Source: Aeromicrobium massiliense JC14
Lineage (GTDB): Bacteria > Actinomycetota > Actinomycetes > Propionibacteriales > Nocardioidaceae
DNA length: 64,000 nucleotides
Assembly (NCBI RefSeq): GCF_000312105.1
Contig: NZ_HE978636.1
Location: forward strand, 1,299,479-1,363,478
Direction: 5' to 3'
The notes beneath the pieces were generated by a model. That model was given only the letters and a program-made list of their open reading frames with translations, was not told where the DNA came from and did no database searches. Numbering within the stretch: the stretch's first letter is position 1; every line of letters begins with the position of its first letter. Positions 43,599 through 56,742 of the stretch are shown here, in pieces. Position numbers and translations under genes: made by a program.

Positions 43599-44137
43599 CG
43601 CTCGTCCTCCGCACGGCGGGCGCGGTAGGCGGCCACGGCGTTGCGGTTGCTGCACGCGGTGCTGCAGAACCGTCGCGAGCGGTTGCGCGACAGGTCGAGC
43701 ACGAGCCCCTCGCAGGTGTCGTCGGCGCACACCCCGAGCCGCGAGGTCTCGTCCGCACGCACGACGTCGATCATCGCCATCGCCGTCTCCACCAGGATGC
43801 GCGTGGCGAGCGGACGGTCGTCGTCGACCGCGTGCAGGTGCCAGTCGGTGCTGCCGTGGCGGACGAGCTGGGGGAGCGCGGCGTTCTCGCGCAGCATCGC
43901 GTTGACGTGCGCCACCGCCTCGTCGCGCGGGCTGCTGAGCAGCGTGCGCAGCGCCGGCCGGATCTCGCGGACGGCCGCCAGCTCGGCCTCGTCGCCGGTG
44001 AGCGTGCCGGTGTAGCCGTACCCCTCGTAGAACGCCACGAGGTCGTCGACCGTCGTCATCGTGTCCGGCTCGAGGGCGGAGTTGGCCAGCTCGACGGCCG
44101 CGCGCAGCGCCTCGCTCGTGTCATCGGCGAACAGCAT
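43595..44137 (-). CDS. CGNR zinc-finger regulator (ABATE domain)
   Basis: 180 residues. The N-terminal ABATE-like part reads FADDTSEALRAAVELANSAL and the C-terminal finger has two cysteine pairs, GVCADDTCEGLVLDLSRNRS and RRFCSTACSNRNAVAAYRAR, the CGNR form with S for G. Such proteins are thought to bind DNA and often act as local regulators. TAAGGT lies exactly 6 bases before the ATG at 44137, so the mRNA is probably leaderless (AAGGTG could also act as a ribosome site). It is divergent from an EamA exporter with 39 bases between, so it may control that exporter. Confidence 0.82.
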   Translation of the reverse strand: MLFADDTSEALRAAVELANSALEPDTMTTVDDLVAFYEGYGYTGTLTGDEAELAAVREIRPALRTLLSSPRDEAVAHVNAMLRENAALPQLVRHGSTDWHLHAVDDDRPLATRILVETAMAMIDVVRADETSRLGVCADDTCEGLVLDLSRNRSRRFCSTACSNRNAVAAYRARRAEDER

Positions 44138-44138
44138 G

Positions 44139-44170
44139 TTGACACCTTACAAGGCCGGACCCTAGTGTCA
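44139..44170. promoter_or_regulatory. Overlapping divergent leaderless promoters with TGACAC/GTGTCA dyad
   Basis: Rightward: TTGACA (44139-44144), 18 bases, TAGTGT (44163-44168), start point near the ATG at 44177. Leftward: ATGACA (44171-44166), 16 bases, TAAGGT (44149-44144), 6 bases to the ATG at 44137. TGACAC (44140-44145) and GTGTCA (44165-44170) are inverted over both promoters and can be one operator site for the CGNR protein. Confidence 0.6.
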
Positions 44171-44176
44171 TCTGTC

Positions 44177-45148
44177 ATGACCGCCTTGACCGATGACACC
44201 ACGTCGATGCCGACGTCCCGCGTCGCCTCCGGCGTCGGCCTGGCCCTGCTGTCGGCGGTCAGCTTCGGGCTCTCGGGCCCGTTCGCCAAGAGCCTGATCG
44301 AGACCGGCTGGTCGGCCGGCTCGGCGGTGCTGGTGCGCGTCCTGGTCGCGGCCGGCGTGCTGCTCGTCCCGGCGCTGGTCGCGCTGCGCGGACGCTGGTC
44401 GGTGGTGCGGCGGCACGGCCTGACGATCTGCGCCTTCGGGCTGGTCGCCGTGGCCGGCTGCCAGCTGGCGTACTTCCAGGCCGTGGCCCGCATGGAGGTC
44501 GGGCCCGCGCTGCTCATCGAGTTCATGTCGCCGGTCGCCGTCATCGCCTGGCTGTGGCTGCGTCACGGGCAGCGTCCCGGACGACTCACGGTGGTCGGCG
44601 CCCTCGTGGCCATCGCGGGCCTGGTGCTCGTCATCGACCTCCTCTCCGGTGCGGCCGTCGACGTCGTCGGCGTCCTGTGGGCGCTCGGCGCGATGACGGG
44701 TGCGGCCGTCTACTGGATCGTGTCGGCCGGCGACGACGGCGACCTGCCCGGCGTCGTCCTCGCCGCGGGCGGCCTGCTCGTCGGCGGCGTGACCCTGCTG
44801 GCCGCCGGCCTGGTCGGCGTCCTGCGCCTGGACGCGTCGGCGTCCGACGTCGTGCTGGCCGACACCGCCCTGCCGTGGTGGTTCGCCGTCGGCGCGCTCG
44901 GCGTCGTCACGGCGGCGCTCTCGTACGTCCTGGGCATCGCCGCGGTGCGCCGGCTCGGCTCGCGCCTGGCGTCGTTCGTCGGGCTGAGCGAGGCGCTGCT
45001 CGGCGTCCTGCTGGCCTGGCTGCTGCTGGGCGAGCAGCCCCGCGCGGTGCAGGCCGCCGGCGGCGCGCTCGTCCTGCTGGGCGTCGTGCTGGTGCGCCTA
45101 GGGGAGCCCCGGGCCGAGGCCCCGGCCTCCCCGACGCCGGTCGACTGA
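44177..45148 (+). CDS. EamA-family exporter, RhtA-like
   Basis: 323 residues with ten hydrophobic segments in two EamA halves: GLALLSAVSFGLSGPFAKSL in helix 1, MEVGPALLIEFMSPVAVIAW in the first half and GIAAVRRLGSRLASFVGLSE in the second. The order fits RhtA-type amino-acid or drug exporters of the inner membrane. The ATG at 44177 falls on the expected start point of the TTGACA/TAGTGT promoter, so the transcript is leaderless. The divergent CGNR regulator and ABM-GNAT fusion suggest a small detoxification or export unit. Confidence 0.83.
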   Translation: MTALTDDTTSMPTSRVASGVGLALLSAVSFGLSGPFAKSLIETGWSAGSAVLVRVLVAAGVLLVPALVALRGRWSVVRRHGLTICAFGLVAVAGCQLAYFQAVARMEVGPALLIEFMSPVAVIAWLWLRHGQRPGRLTVVGALVAIAGLVLVIDLLSGAAVDVVGVLWALGAMTGAAVYWIVSAGDDGDLPGVVLAAGGLLVGGVTLLAAGLVGVLRLDASASDVVLADTALPWWFAVGALGVVTAALSYVLGIAAVRRLGSRLASFVGLSEALLGVLLAWLLLGEQPRAVQAAGGALVLLGVVLVRLGEPRAEAPASPTPVD

Positions 45149-45209
45149 CCCGGCGTCGCTCCCTCGACCCGGGGGTGCAGGTGCCCCGGGCTTCCGCCAC
45201 GCTGTGCCC

Positions 45210-45764
45210 ATGACTGGCTCCAGGTACCCCGGCTTCACCGTCGATCCCGAGACCGACCCGCGACCCGGCGACCCGGTCATGGGCGGCGAGCGCGAGACGC
45301 TCGAGGAGTACCTGCGCTACTACCGGCTCACCCTCGCGGTGAAGTGCGACGGCCTGGACGCCGAGCAGCTCGCCCGCCGCTCGGTGCCGCCGTCCACGAT
45401 GTCGCTGCTGGGCCTCGTGCGGCACATGGCCTGGGTCGAGCAGCACTGGTTCCACGTCGTCATGAACGGCGAGGACGTCGCGCGCCACTTCGAGCGCGAG
45501 GGTGCGAGCGACCCCGAGTTCGACGGCGCGGTGGCCGACGACGGCGTCGTGGAGGAGGCGTTCCGGCTCTGGCACGAGGAGATCGAGCACGCCGAGCGGC
45601 TGGTCGCGAAGGCCGACAGCCTCGACGTCGTGGGGCACCACCCGCGCACGGGCGCCGCGATCAACCTGCGCGAGGTGCTCGTGCACATGATCGAGGAGTA
45701 CGCCCGCCACTGCGGCCACGCCGACCTGCTGCGCGAGTGCATCGACGGGGCGACCGGCGAGTGA
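45210..45764 (+). CDS. DinB-family (DUF664) protein
   Basis: 184 residues, a four-helix bundle. The metal-binding histidines are in LVRHMAWVEQHWFHVV and HMIEEYARHCGHADLLRECI, the DUF664 pattern. Related proteins include mycothiol-dependent enzymes and metal-binding proteins of unknown activity; none is proven here. The ATG at 45210 is preferred to GTG 45204 because CACGCT lies 12 bases before it. Close behind comes the acyl-CoA ligase gene, 64 bases after the stop. Confidence 0.83.
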   Translation: MTGSRYPGFTVDPETDPRPGDPVMGGERETLEEYLRYYRLTLAVKCDGLDAEQLARRSVPPSTMSLLGLVRHMAWVEQHWFHVVMNGEDVARHFEREGASDPEFDGAVADDGVVEEAFRLWHEEIEHAERLVAKADSLDVVGHHPRTGAAINLREVLVHMIEEYARHCGHADLLRECIDGATGE

Positions 45765-45828
45765 CCGGCGAGACGCCGGTCACAGCGGGGCCGTCCCTAG
45801 ACTCGGCCGGGTGGAGAGGAGCACCACC

Positions 45829-47532
45829 GTGCTGAAGGACCGTCCCTGGCTGTCGAGCTACTCCGCGGGCGTGCCCGCGAAGGTCGAGGTGCCCGACGAG
45901 CCGGTGACCGCCGGGCTGCGTCGCGCCGCCGAGCAGTGGCCCGACCGCGTGGCCGTCGACTTCCTCGGCGCCGCTACCACGTTCGCCGACCTGGACGAGC
46001 GCATCCGCAAGGCGTCCGGCGCCCTGCGCGCCCTCGGCGTGCAGCGCGGCGACCGGGTCGCGCTGGTGATGCCGAACTGCACCTCGCACGTGGTCGCCTT
46101 CCACGCCGTGCTGCGCCTCGGCGCGGTCGCGGTCGAGCACAACCCCACGTACACCGCCGACGAGCTGCGTCACCAGCTGGCCGACAGCGGCGCGACCACC
46201 GCCCTGGTCTGGCAGCACGTGGTCAAGACCGTCGTCGACGCCCAGGACGGCACCGACCTGCGCCGCGTCGTCTCGGTCGACGTCTCCCGCGACCTGCCCC
46301 GCGCGTCCCGGGTCGCCATGAAGCTGCCGGTGGCCAAGGCCCGCCAGACCCGCGAGGCGCTCACCGGCGAGGTGCCCGCCGGCGTCCCGGACTGGCACCG
46401 GCTCGTGGCCAAGGCCGCCCCGCTGGACGTCCAGCCGCCGGCCGCCGACGACGTCGCCCTGCTGCAGTACACCGGCGGCACCACCGGCACGCCCAAGGCG
46501 GCCGTGCTCACCCACCGCAACCTGGTCGCCAACGTCGTCCAGGGCTTCACCTGGGCCGGCTTCCGCCACGGCGAGGAGACGGTCTACGGCATCCTGCCGT
46601 TCTTCCACGCGTTCGGGCTCACGTTCTGCCTGACGCTGCCGGGCTACATCGGCGCGACCCTCGTGGCGTTCCCGCAGTTCGACCCCGCGTCCGTCGTCGC
46701 CGCCCAGCGCCGCCGGCCGGCGACCTTCCTGCCCGGCGTGGCGCCCATGTTCGACCGGGTGCTGGACGCGCTCGACGCGGCGGCGAAGAAGCCGGCCGAC
46801 GGCCTGCGCTCGATCCGGGTCTCGTTCGCCGGCGCCATGCCGATCAGCAAGGCGACCGCCGACCGCTGGGAGAGGACCACCGGCGGCCTGCTCATCGAGG
46901 GCTACGGCATGACCGAGGCGTCGCCGATCGCGCTCGGCAACCCGTGCTCGGAGCGTCGCCGCCCCGGCACGCTCGGCCTGGCGTTCCCCAGCACCGACAT
47001 CCGCGTCGTGTCGCAGGACGACCCGACGGTCGACGTGTCGGCCGAGGACGACGGCACGCTGCGCGGTGAGCTGCTGCTGCGCGGCCCCCAGGTCTTCCAG
47101 GGCTACTGGAACCGGCCCGAGGAGACCGACCACCAGCTGCTCGAGGGCGGCTGGCTGCGCACGGGCGACGTCGTCGTGGTCGAGCCCGACGGCTGGACGA
47201 CCCTGGTCGACCGGGTCAAGGAGATGATCATCGTCGGCGGGTTCAAGGTGTACCCGTCGCAGGTCGAGGACCACCTGCGCACCATGCCCGGCGTGCAGGA
47301 CGTCGCCGTGGTCGGCCTGCCGACCGACGACGGCGAGGAGGTCGCCGCGGCCCTGGTCATGGAGACCGGCGCCCCGACGCCCGACCTGGCCGCCGTGCGC
47401 GAGTGGGCCGAGCAGCGCCTGCCGCGCTACGCCCTGCCTCGCTCGGTGCACGTGCTCGACGACCTGCCGCGCTCGCAGATCGGCAAGGTCCTGCGCCGCC
47501 TCGTCCGCGACACCCTCCTGCACCGCGACTGA
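45829..47532 (+). CDS. Long-chain fatty-acid-CoA ligase (AMP-binding)
   Basis: 567 residues. ANL-family motifs are in order: the P-loop YTGGTTGTPKAAVLTHRN, FFHAFGLT, FLPGVAPMFDRVLD, YGMTEASP, LRTGDVVVVEPDGW and the C-terminal KEMIIVGGFKVYPSQVE, with the catalytic lysine near the end (RSQIGKVLRR). The start LKDRPWLSSYSAGVPAKVEV is that of FadD-type ligases. It makes acyl-AMP then acyl-CoA. The GTG at 45829 has GAGAGGAG 8 bases upstream and is preferred to GTG 45811. A palindromic element follows the stop. Confidence 0.88.
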   Translation: MLKDRPWLSSYSAGVPAKVEVPDEPVTAGLRRAAEQWPDRVAVDFLGAATTFADLDERIRKASGALRALGVQRGDRVALVMPNCTSHVVAFHAVLRLGAVAVEHNPTYTADELRHQLADSGATTALVWQHVVKTVVDAQDGTDLRRVVSVDVSRDLPRASRVAMKLPVAKARQTREALTGEVPAGVPDWHRLVAKAAPLDVQPPAADDVALLQYTGGTTGTPKAAVLTHRNLVANVVQGFTWAGFRHGEETVYGILPFFHAFGLTFCLTLPGYIGATLVAFPQFDPASVVAAQRRRPATFLPGVAPMFDRVLDALDAAAKKPADGLRSIRVSFAGAMPISKATADRWERTTGGLLIEGYGMTEASPIALGNPCSERRRPGTLGLAFPSTDIRVVSQDDPTVDVSAEDDGTLRGELLLRGPQVFQGYWNRPEETDHQLLEGGWLRTGDVVVVEPDGWTTLVDRVKEMIIVGGFKVYPSQVEDHLRTMPGVQDVAVVGLPTDDGEEVAAALVMETGAPTPDLAAVREWAEQRLPRYALPRSVHVLDDLPRSQIGKVLRRLVRDTLLHRD

Positions 47533-47567
47533 CGCACTTCCCTCACGCCTCGACGGGGTCCCGTTCC

Positions 47568-47630
47568 CGCTGAGTGTGACGTTTCGGGGGGCGATCGGCC
47601 GGATCCACCCCCGAAACGTCACGCTCAGCG
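47568..47630. repeat. Palindromic extragenic element, copy 1
   Basis: A 23-bp stem (47568-47590 with 47608-47630, one G-U pair) and a 17-base loop. Left arm begins CGCTGAGTGTGACGTTTCGG. The same arms, loop length and upstream GGGTCCCGTTCC recur as copy 2 at 48503-48565, on the other side of the methyltransferase gene. Here it lies between convergent genes and can act as a terminator. Confidence 0.75.
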
Positions 47631-47640
47631 AGTGCTGGGC

Positions 47641-48444
47641 TCACGCGCCGGGGTGGGGACGCGTTCCGGTGCCGACGTGGACCTCCATCGTCCCGGTCAC
47701 CGGCCCCTCGCCGAGCACGGCGGTCATCTCGGCCGCGACCGCCCGGGTGAGCGCCTCCAGGTCGCCGCGGGCGGTCAGCTCGCCGCGCAGCGGAGTCCCG
47801 CCGCAGAACCCCTCGGCCAGGTCGACGGCCGAGGACGCGTGCCCGGTCACGGTCACGGTCTCGACGCTCGCGTCGTCGAACCCGGCGGTCCCCAGGTCCG
47901 CGAGCAGGGCGCGGGGGTCGTCGTAGCCGTGCGGCACACGCGCGATGAACGCCGGCGGGTCGGCCAGCACGCGCCCGACCGCGGTGACCAGCGCGGAGGA
48001 GAAGGTGTGCCTCGCGACGTCGCCCCAGGTGACGACCAGCACCCGACCGCCCGGCTCGAGCACCCGAGCGCACTCGCGCAGCCCGGCGACCTTGTCCGGG
48101 AAGAACATGACCCCGAACTGGCACGCGACCAGGTCGAAGGAGCGGTCGGGGAAGGGCAGGTCGAGCGCGTCGGCGACCTGCCAGCGGGCGCTCGGGACCC
48201 GCTGCTCGCCGACGGCGACCATGGCCGGGTTGAGGTCGGTGGCGATGAGCTCGGCGTCCGGGACGGCGTCGCGCAGGGCCACGGTCGCGACACCGGTGCC
48301 CGCCGCCAGCTCCAGCACCCGGTGCGGGGCGAGGTGCGCGACGCGGGCGCCCAGGTCGGCCGCCACGGGCGCGAAGACCGCCGGCCCCAGGTGGCGGTCG
48401 TACACCTGCGGCATCGAGCCCGTCCAGGACGCGTCCGGCTCCAT
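47641..48444 (-). CDS. Class I SAM-dependent methyltransferase
   Basis: 267 residues. SAM motif I is VLELAAGTGVATVAL, motif II region ELIATDLNPAMVAVGEQRVP, then ADALDLPFPDRSFDLVACQF and ARVLEPGGRVLVVTWGDVAR. This is the UbiE/Methyltransf_11 type; the substrate is unknown. TAGCCT lies exactly 6 bases before the ATG at 48444, so it is leaderless. It is bracketed by the two palindromic elements at 47568 and 48503, as if gene plus flanks were a small island. Confidence 0.83.
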   Translation of the reverse strand: MEPDASWTGSMPQVYDRHLGPAVFAPVAADLGARVAHLAPHRVLELAAGTGVATVALRDAVPDAELIATDLNPAMVAVGEQRVPSARWQVADALDLPFPDRSFDLVACQFGVMFFPDKVAGLRECARVLEPGGRVLVVTWGDVARHTFSSALVTAVGRVLADPPAFIARVPHGYDDPRALLADLGTAGFDDASVETVTVTGHASSAVDLAEGFCGGTPLRGELTARGDLEALTRAVAAEMTAVLGEGPVTGTMEVHVGTGTRPHPGA

Positions 48445-48502
48445 CGTCGAAGGCTACGCCCGAAAGCGTCCGCGGCACCCCTCTCGTCGGGGGTCCCGTT
48501 CC

Positions 48503-48565
48503 CGCTGAGTGTGACGTTTCGGGGGTGGTTACGGCCGGACGACCCCCGATACGTCACGCTCAGCG
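48503..48565. repeat. Palindromic extragenic element, copy 2
   Basis: Arms 48503-48525 and 48543-48565 (two mismatches in 23 pairs) with a 17-base loop. The left arm is identical to copy 1 at 47568. It lies in the divergent gap between the methyltransferase and glgX genes, where a terminator would be unexpected, so it is a repeated element rather than just a terminator. Confidence 0.75.
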
Positions 48566-48615
48566 CGAACCCGGCACCGCCTGCGGGGTGAGGTCTCGGC
48601 TGCGAGGATGACCGC

Positions 48616-50739
48616 ATGGCGATCCGACCCGTGTCCGACACCCAGGTGCTTCCCGGCCGGCCGTTCCCGCTCGGCTCCCACCCTGAGGCCGGCGGTGTCC
48701 GGTTCGCCGTCACCTCCGCCGTCGCCGAGCGGGTCGAGGTCTGCCTCGTCGACGACGACGGCACCGAGCGCCGGGTCGAGCTGACCGAGCGGACGTTCGG
48801 CGTCTGGCACGGCCTCGTCCCGGGCGTCACCCCCGGCCAGCGCTACGGCTACCGCGTCCACGGCCCGTACGACCCGTCGCGCGGGCTGCGCAGCAACCCG
48901 AACAAGCTGCTCGTCGACCCCTACGCCCGGCGCATCACCGGCACGCTCAGTTCGCCGGCCGCCGCCCGCGGCTATGTGGGCGACCCCGAGCGCGGACGCC
49001 CGTCGCCGACCGACTCGCTGGGCAGCGTGCCGCTCTCGGTCGTCACCTCGCCCGGCGGCCCCGACACCGGCGTGAAGCCGGAGGTGCCGTTCGAGGAGAC
49101 GGTCGTCTACGAGCTGCACGTCCGCGGGTTCACCAAGCAGCATCCCGACATCCCCGAGCACCTGCGCGGCACCTACCTCGGCCTGGCCCACCCGGTCGCG
49201 ATCGAGCACCTCACCCGGCTCGGCGTCACCGCGGTCGAGCTGCTGCCCGTGCACTCCTTCGTCGACGAGCCCTCGCTCACCCGCCGCGGCCGGCACAACT
49301 ACTGGGGCTACTCGCCGCTGGGCTACTTCGCGCCGCACGCCGCCTACGCCAGTGAGCCCGGCCGCGAGGTCGAGGAGTTCCGCACCATGGTCGCGGCGCT
49401 GCACGCGGCGGGCATCGAGGTCATCCTCGACGTCGTCTACAACCACACCTGCGAGGCCGGGCCGGAAGGACCGACGCTGAGCTTCCGCGGCCTGGACGCC
49501 CCGGCCTACTACCTGCACGACCAGCGCGGCCACATGGCCGACATCACCGGCTGCGGCAACACGATCGAGGCGGCGTCGCCGACCGTCGTCCGGCTGGTCA
49601 CCGACTCGCTGCGCTACTGGGCCACCGAGATGGGCGTCGACGGCTTCCGGTTCGACCTGGCCAGCACCCTCGGACGTCCGCACGGCGGCTTCTTCGACCG
49701 CGACTCCACGATGCTCACCGCCATCACGACCGACCCCGTGCTGTCGCGCTGCAAGCTGATCGCCGAGCCGTGGGACGCGACGGGGGAGGGCTACCGGGTC
49801 GGTGACTTCGGCGCCCAGTGGGCCGAGTGGAACGGCCGCTACCGCGACACCGTCCGCGACTTCTGGCGCGGGCAGGACGCCGTGCGCGAGCTGGCGTCGC
49901 GGCTGTCGGGCAGCTCGGACTTGTACGACCACAACCGGCGCCGGCCGTGGCAGTCGGTCAACTTCGTCACCGCCCACGACGGGTTCACGCTCCGCGACCT
50001 GGTCTCCTACGACCGCAAGCACAACGAGGCCAACGGCGAGGACAACCGCGACGGCACCGACGACAACCGCTCCTGGAACCACGGCGTCGAGGGCGAGACC
50101 CGCGACCCCGAGGTGCGCGCCCTGCGCACGCGCCAGGCCCGCAACCTGCTCGCGACGCTGCTGCTGTCCACCGGCACGCCGATGTTCGTGGCCGGCGACG
50201 AGCTGTGGCGCACCCAGAAGGGCAACAACAACGCCTACTGCCTGGACGACGAGACGTCCTGGGTCGACTGGAGCCTGTCCGAGGACGCCGAGGCGATGCT
50301 CGAGTTCACCCGCCGGGTCGTGCGGCTGCGGGCCGAGAGCCCCGCGCTGCGCCAGCCGGAGTTCTTCGACGGACGCCAGACGCCGACCGGTCGTCCGGAC
50401 CTGATCTGGCTCGGCCCCGACGGCGCCGAGCTCACCGAGGCCGACTGGTTCGAGGAGCGCCGGTTCCTGGGCATGTGGATCGACGGGTCCAACAGCCAGT
50501 CGCGCACCCGCGAGGGTGAGCTCGTCGCCGACCACTCGTGGCTGCTGCTGCTCAACGCCCAGGCCGAGGACGTCGAGGCGACGCTGCCGGGCGAGGAGTT
50601 CGGCACGTCGTTCACCCCGGTGCTCGACACCCGGTCGCTCGACGGGGTGCCGGCCGACGACGTGACGCTCGCTCCCGGCGCCGCGCTGCCCGTGGCGGGG
50701 CGCTCGCTCGTGCTGCTGCGCATCCCGCGCGAGGTCTGA
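48616..50739 (+). CDS. glgX: Glycogen debranching enzyme GlgX, second copy
   Basis: 707 residues, GH13_11, paralogue of the gene at 26876. CBM48 (RPFPLGSHPEAGGVRFAVTS) is followed by the barrel: YELHVRGFTKQHPDIPEHLR, nucleophile in [14 protein letters not shown], acid/base in LIAEPWDATGEGYRVG and [20 protein letters not shown]. The overall architecture is the same, but the segment before the barrel (TGTLSSPAAARGYVGDPERG) is longer than in the first copy. It probably debranches glycogen for the GlgE pathway. GAGGAT lies 7 bases before the ATG. It begins the rightward cluster to glgB. Confidence 0.9.
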   Translation: MAIRPVSDTQVLPGRPFPLGSHPEAGGVRFAVTSAVAERVEVCLVDDDGTERRVELTERTFGVWHGLVPGVTPGQRYGYRVHGPYDPSRGLRSNPNKLLVDPYARRITGTLSSPAAARGYVGDPERGRPSPTDSLGSVPLSVVTSPGGPDTGVKPEVPFEETVVYELHVRGFTKQHPDIPEHLRGTYLGLAHPVAIEHLTRLGVTAVELLPVHSFVDEPSLTRRGRHNYWGYSPLGYFAPHAAYASEPGREVEEFRTMVAALHAAGIEVILDVVYNHTCEAGPEGPTLSFRGLDAPAYYLHDQRGHMADITGCGNTIEAASPTVVRLVTDSLRYWATEMGVDGFRFDLASTLGRPHGGFFDRDSTMLTAITTDPVLSRCKLIAEPWDATGEGYRVGDFGAQWAEWNGRYRDTVRDFWRGQDAVRELASRLSGSSDLYDHNRRRPWQSVNFVTAHDGFTLRDLVSYDRKHNEANGEDNRDGTDDNRSWNHGVEGETRDPEVRALRTRQARNLLATLLLSTGTPMFVAGDELWRTQKGNNNAYCLDDETSWVDWSLSEDAEAMLEFTRRVVRLRAESPALRQPEFFDGRQTPTGRPDLIWLGPDGAELTEADWFEERRFLGMWIDGSNSQSRTREGELVADHSWLLLLNAQAEDVEATLPGEEFGTSFTPVLDTRSLDGVPADDVTLAPGAALPVAGRSLVLLRIPREV

Positions 50740-50791
50740 GCGCGGCCCCGCTCGCAGGGCGGTGTGGGGGAGCGCCCGGCACACTCGGCGC

Positions 50792-51463
50792 ATGGACGTC
50801 CGCGCTCGGCTCATCCCCACCCACGTCCCCGCCCGCCCCGACGCCGTCGTGCTCGTGCTGCACGGCGGCGCCAGCAGGCCGGGGTCGCCGATGGTGAGCC
50901 CGACCCAGCTGTCGGTCGTGCGCATGGTCCCGGTCGCCCGCCGGGTCGCGCGCGCCGGTCGCCGACGCCTGGCCGTCTACCGCCTGCTCAACTCCTCCCG
51001 CGGCTGGGACGCTTCGCACACCCCCGTCGACGACGTCGCCTGGGCGCTGGGGCAGCTGCGCGAGAAGCACGGCGACCTGCCGGTCGGGCTCGTCGGCCAC
51101 TCCCTCGGCGGACGCGCGGCCCTGCTCTCGGCCGGTCGTCCCGAGATCGCCTCGGTCGTCGCGCTCGCGCCGTGGCTCTACCCCGACGACGGCGTGCCGA
51201 CCGGCGACCGGCCCGTGCTGGTCGTGCACGGCGACCACGACCGCATCGCGCCGATCGCCCACGCCCGCGCCGTCGTGGCCCGGCTCGCGCGCTCCGGACG
51301 CGTCGCGCTCGTCGTCGTCCGCGGCGGCACCCAGGCCATGCTCCGCCGCGCCGGCGAGTTCGACGGCACGGCCGCGCGGTTCCTCGCCGCGACGCTGCTC
51401 GGCCGCCCCGCGAGCGGCACCGCGGGCCGCGTGCTCGCCGGCGAGGACGCCCTGCAGGTCTGA
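50792..51463 (+). CDS. Alpha/beta hydrolase fold protein lacking the usual catalytic histidine
   Basis: 223 residues. The strand-turn-helix nucleophile elbow is [12 protein letters not shown] and the acid is in [15 protein letters not shown], but where family members have a histidine (usual form G-G-x-H-A-M) this protein reads [14 protein letters not shown]. The oxyanion part is [12 protein letters not shown]. If the histidine is truly absent, the protein may be inactive or use another base. It lies between glgX and glgE; CACACT is 12 bases before the ATG, so it may have its own leaderless mRNA. Confidence 0.7.
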   Translation: MDVRARLIPTHVPARPDAVVLVLHGGASRPGSPMVSPTQLSVVRMVPVARRVARAGRRRLAVYRLLNSSRGWDASHTPVDDVAWALGQLREKHGDLPVGLVGHSLGGRAALLSAGRPEIASVVALAPWLYPDDGVPTGDRPVLVVHGDHDRIAPIAHARAVVARLARSGRVALVVVRGGTQAMLRRAGEFDGTAARFLAATLLGRPASGTAGRVLAGEDALQV

Positions 51464-51525
51464 GCCCGGTTGCGGCCCGGCGTCGCGCTGGCAGTCTTGG
51501 CCGTACCGCGACGAGAGGGGACCCT

Positions 51526-53490
<1,965 letters not shown>

Positions 53491-53536
53491 CCGCGTCGGG
53501 TCGCAGCCTCGGCGGACCTGCGCCAGGGTAGGAGCC

Positions 53537-55357
<1,821 letters not shown>

Positions 55358-55362
55358 GCGCG

Positions 55363-56738
<1,376 letters not shown>

Positions 56739-56742
<4 letters not shown>

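Noticed and set aside
40522..43758. A 1078-codon leftward frame across the aldo/keto reductase and treZ
   Set aside because: It runs antisense through two well-supported genes and has no protein-like blocks.
48529..50925. A 798-codon leftward frame opposite the second glgX
   Set aside because: Antisense, low-complexity product; glgX motifs on the plus strand are decisive.
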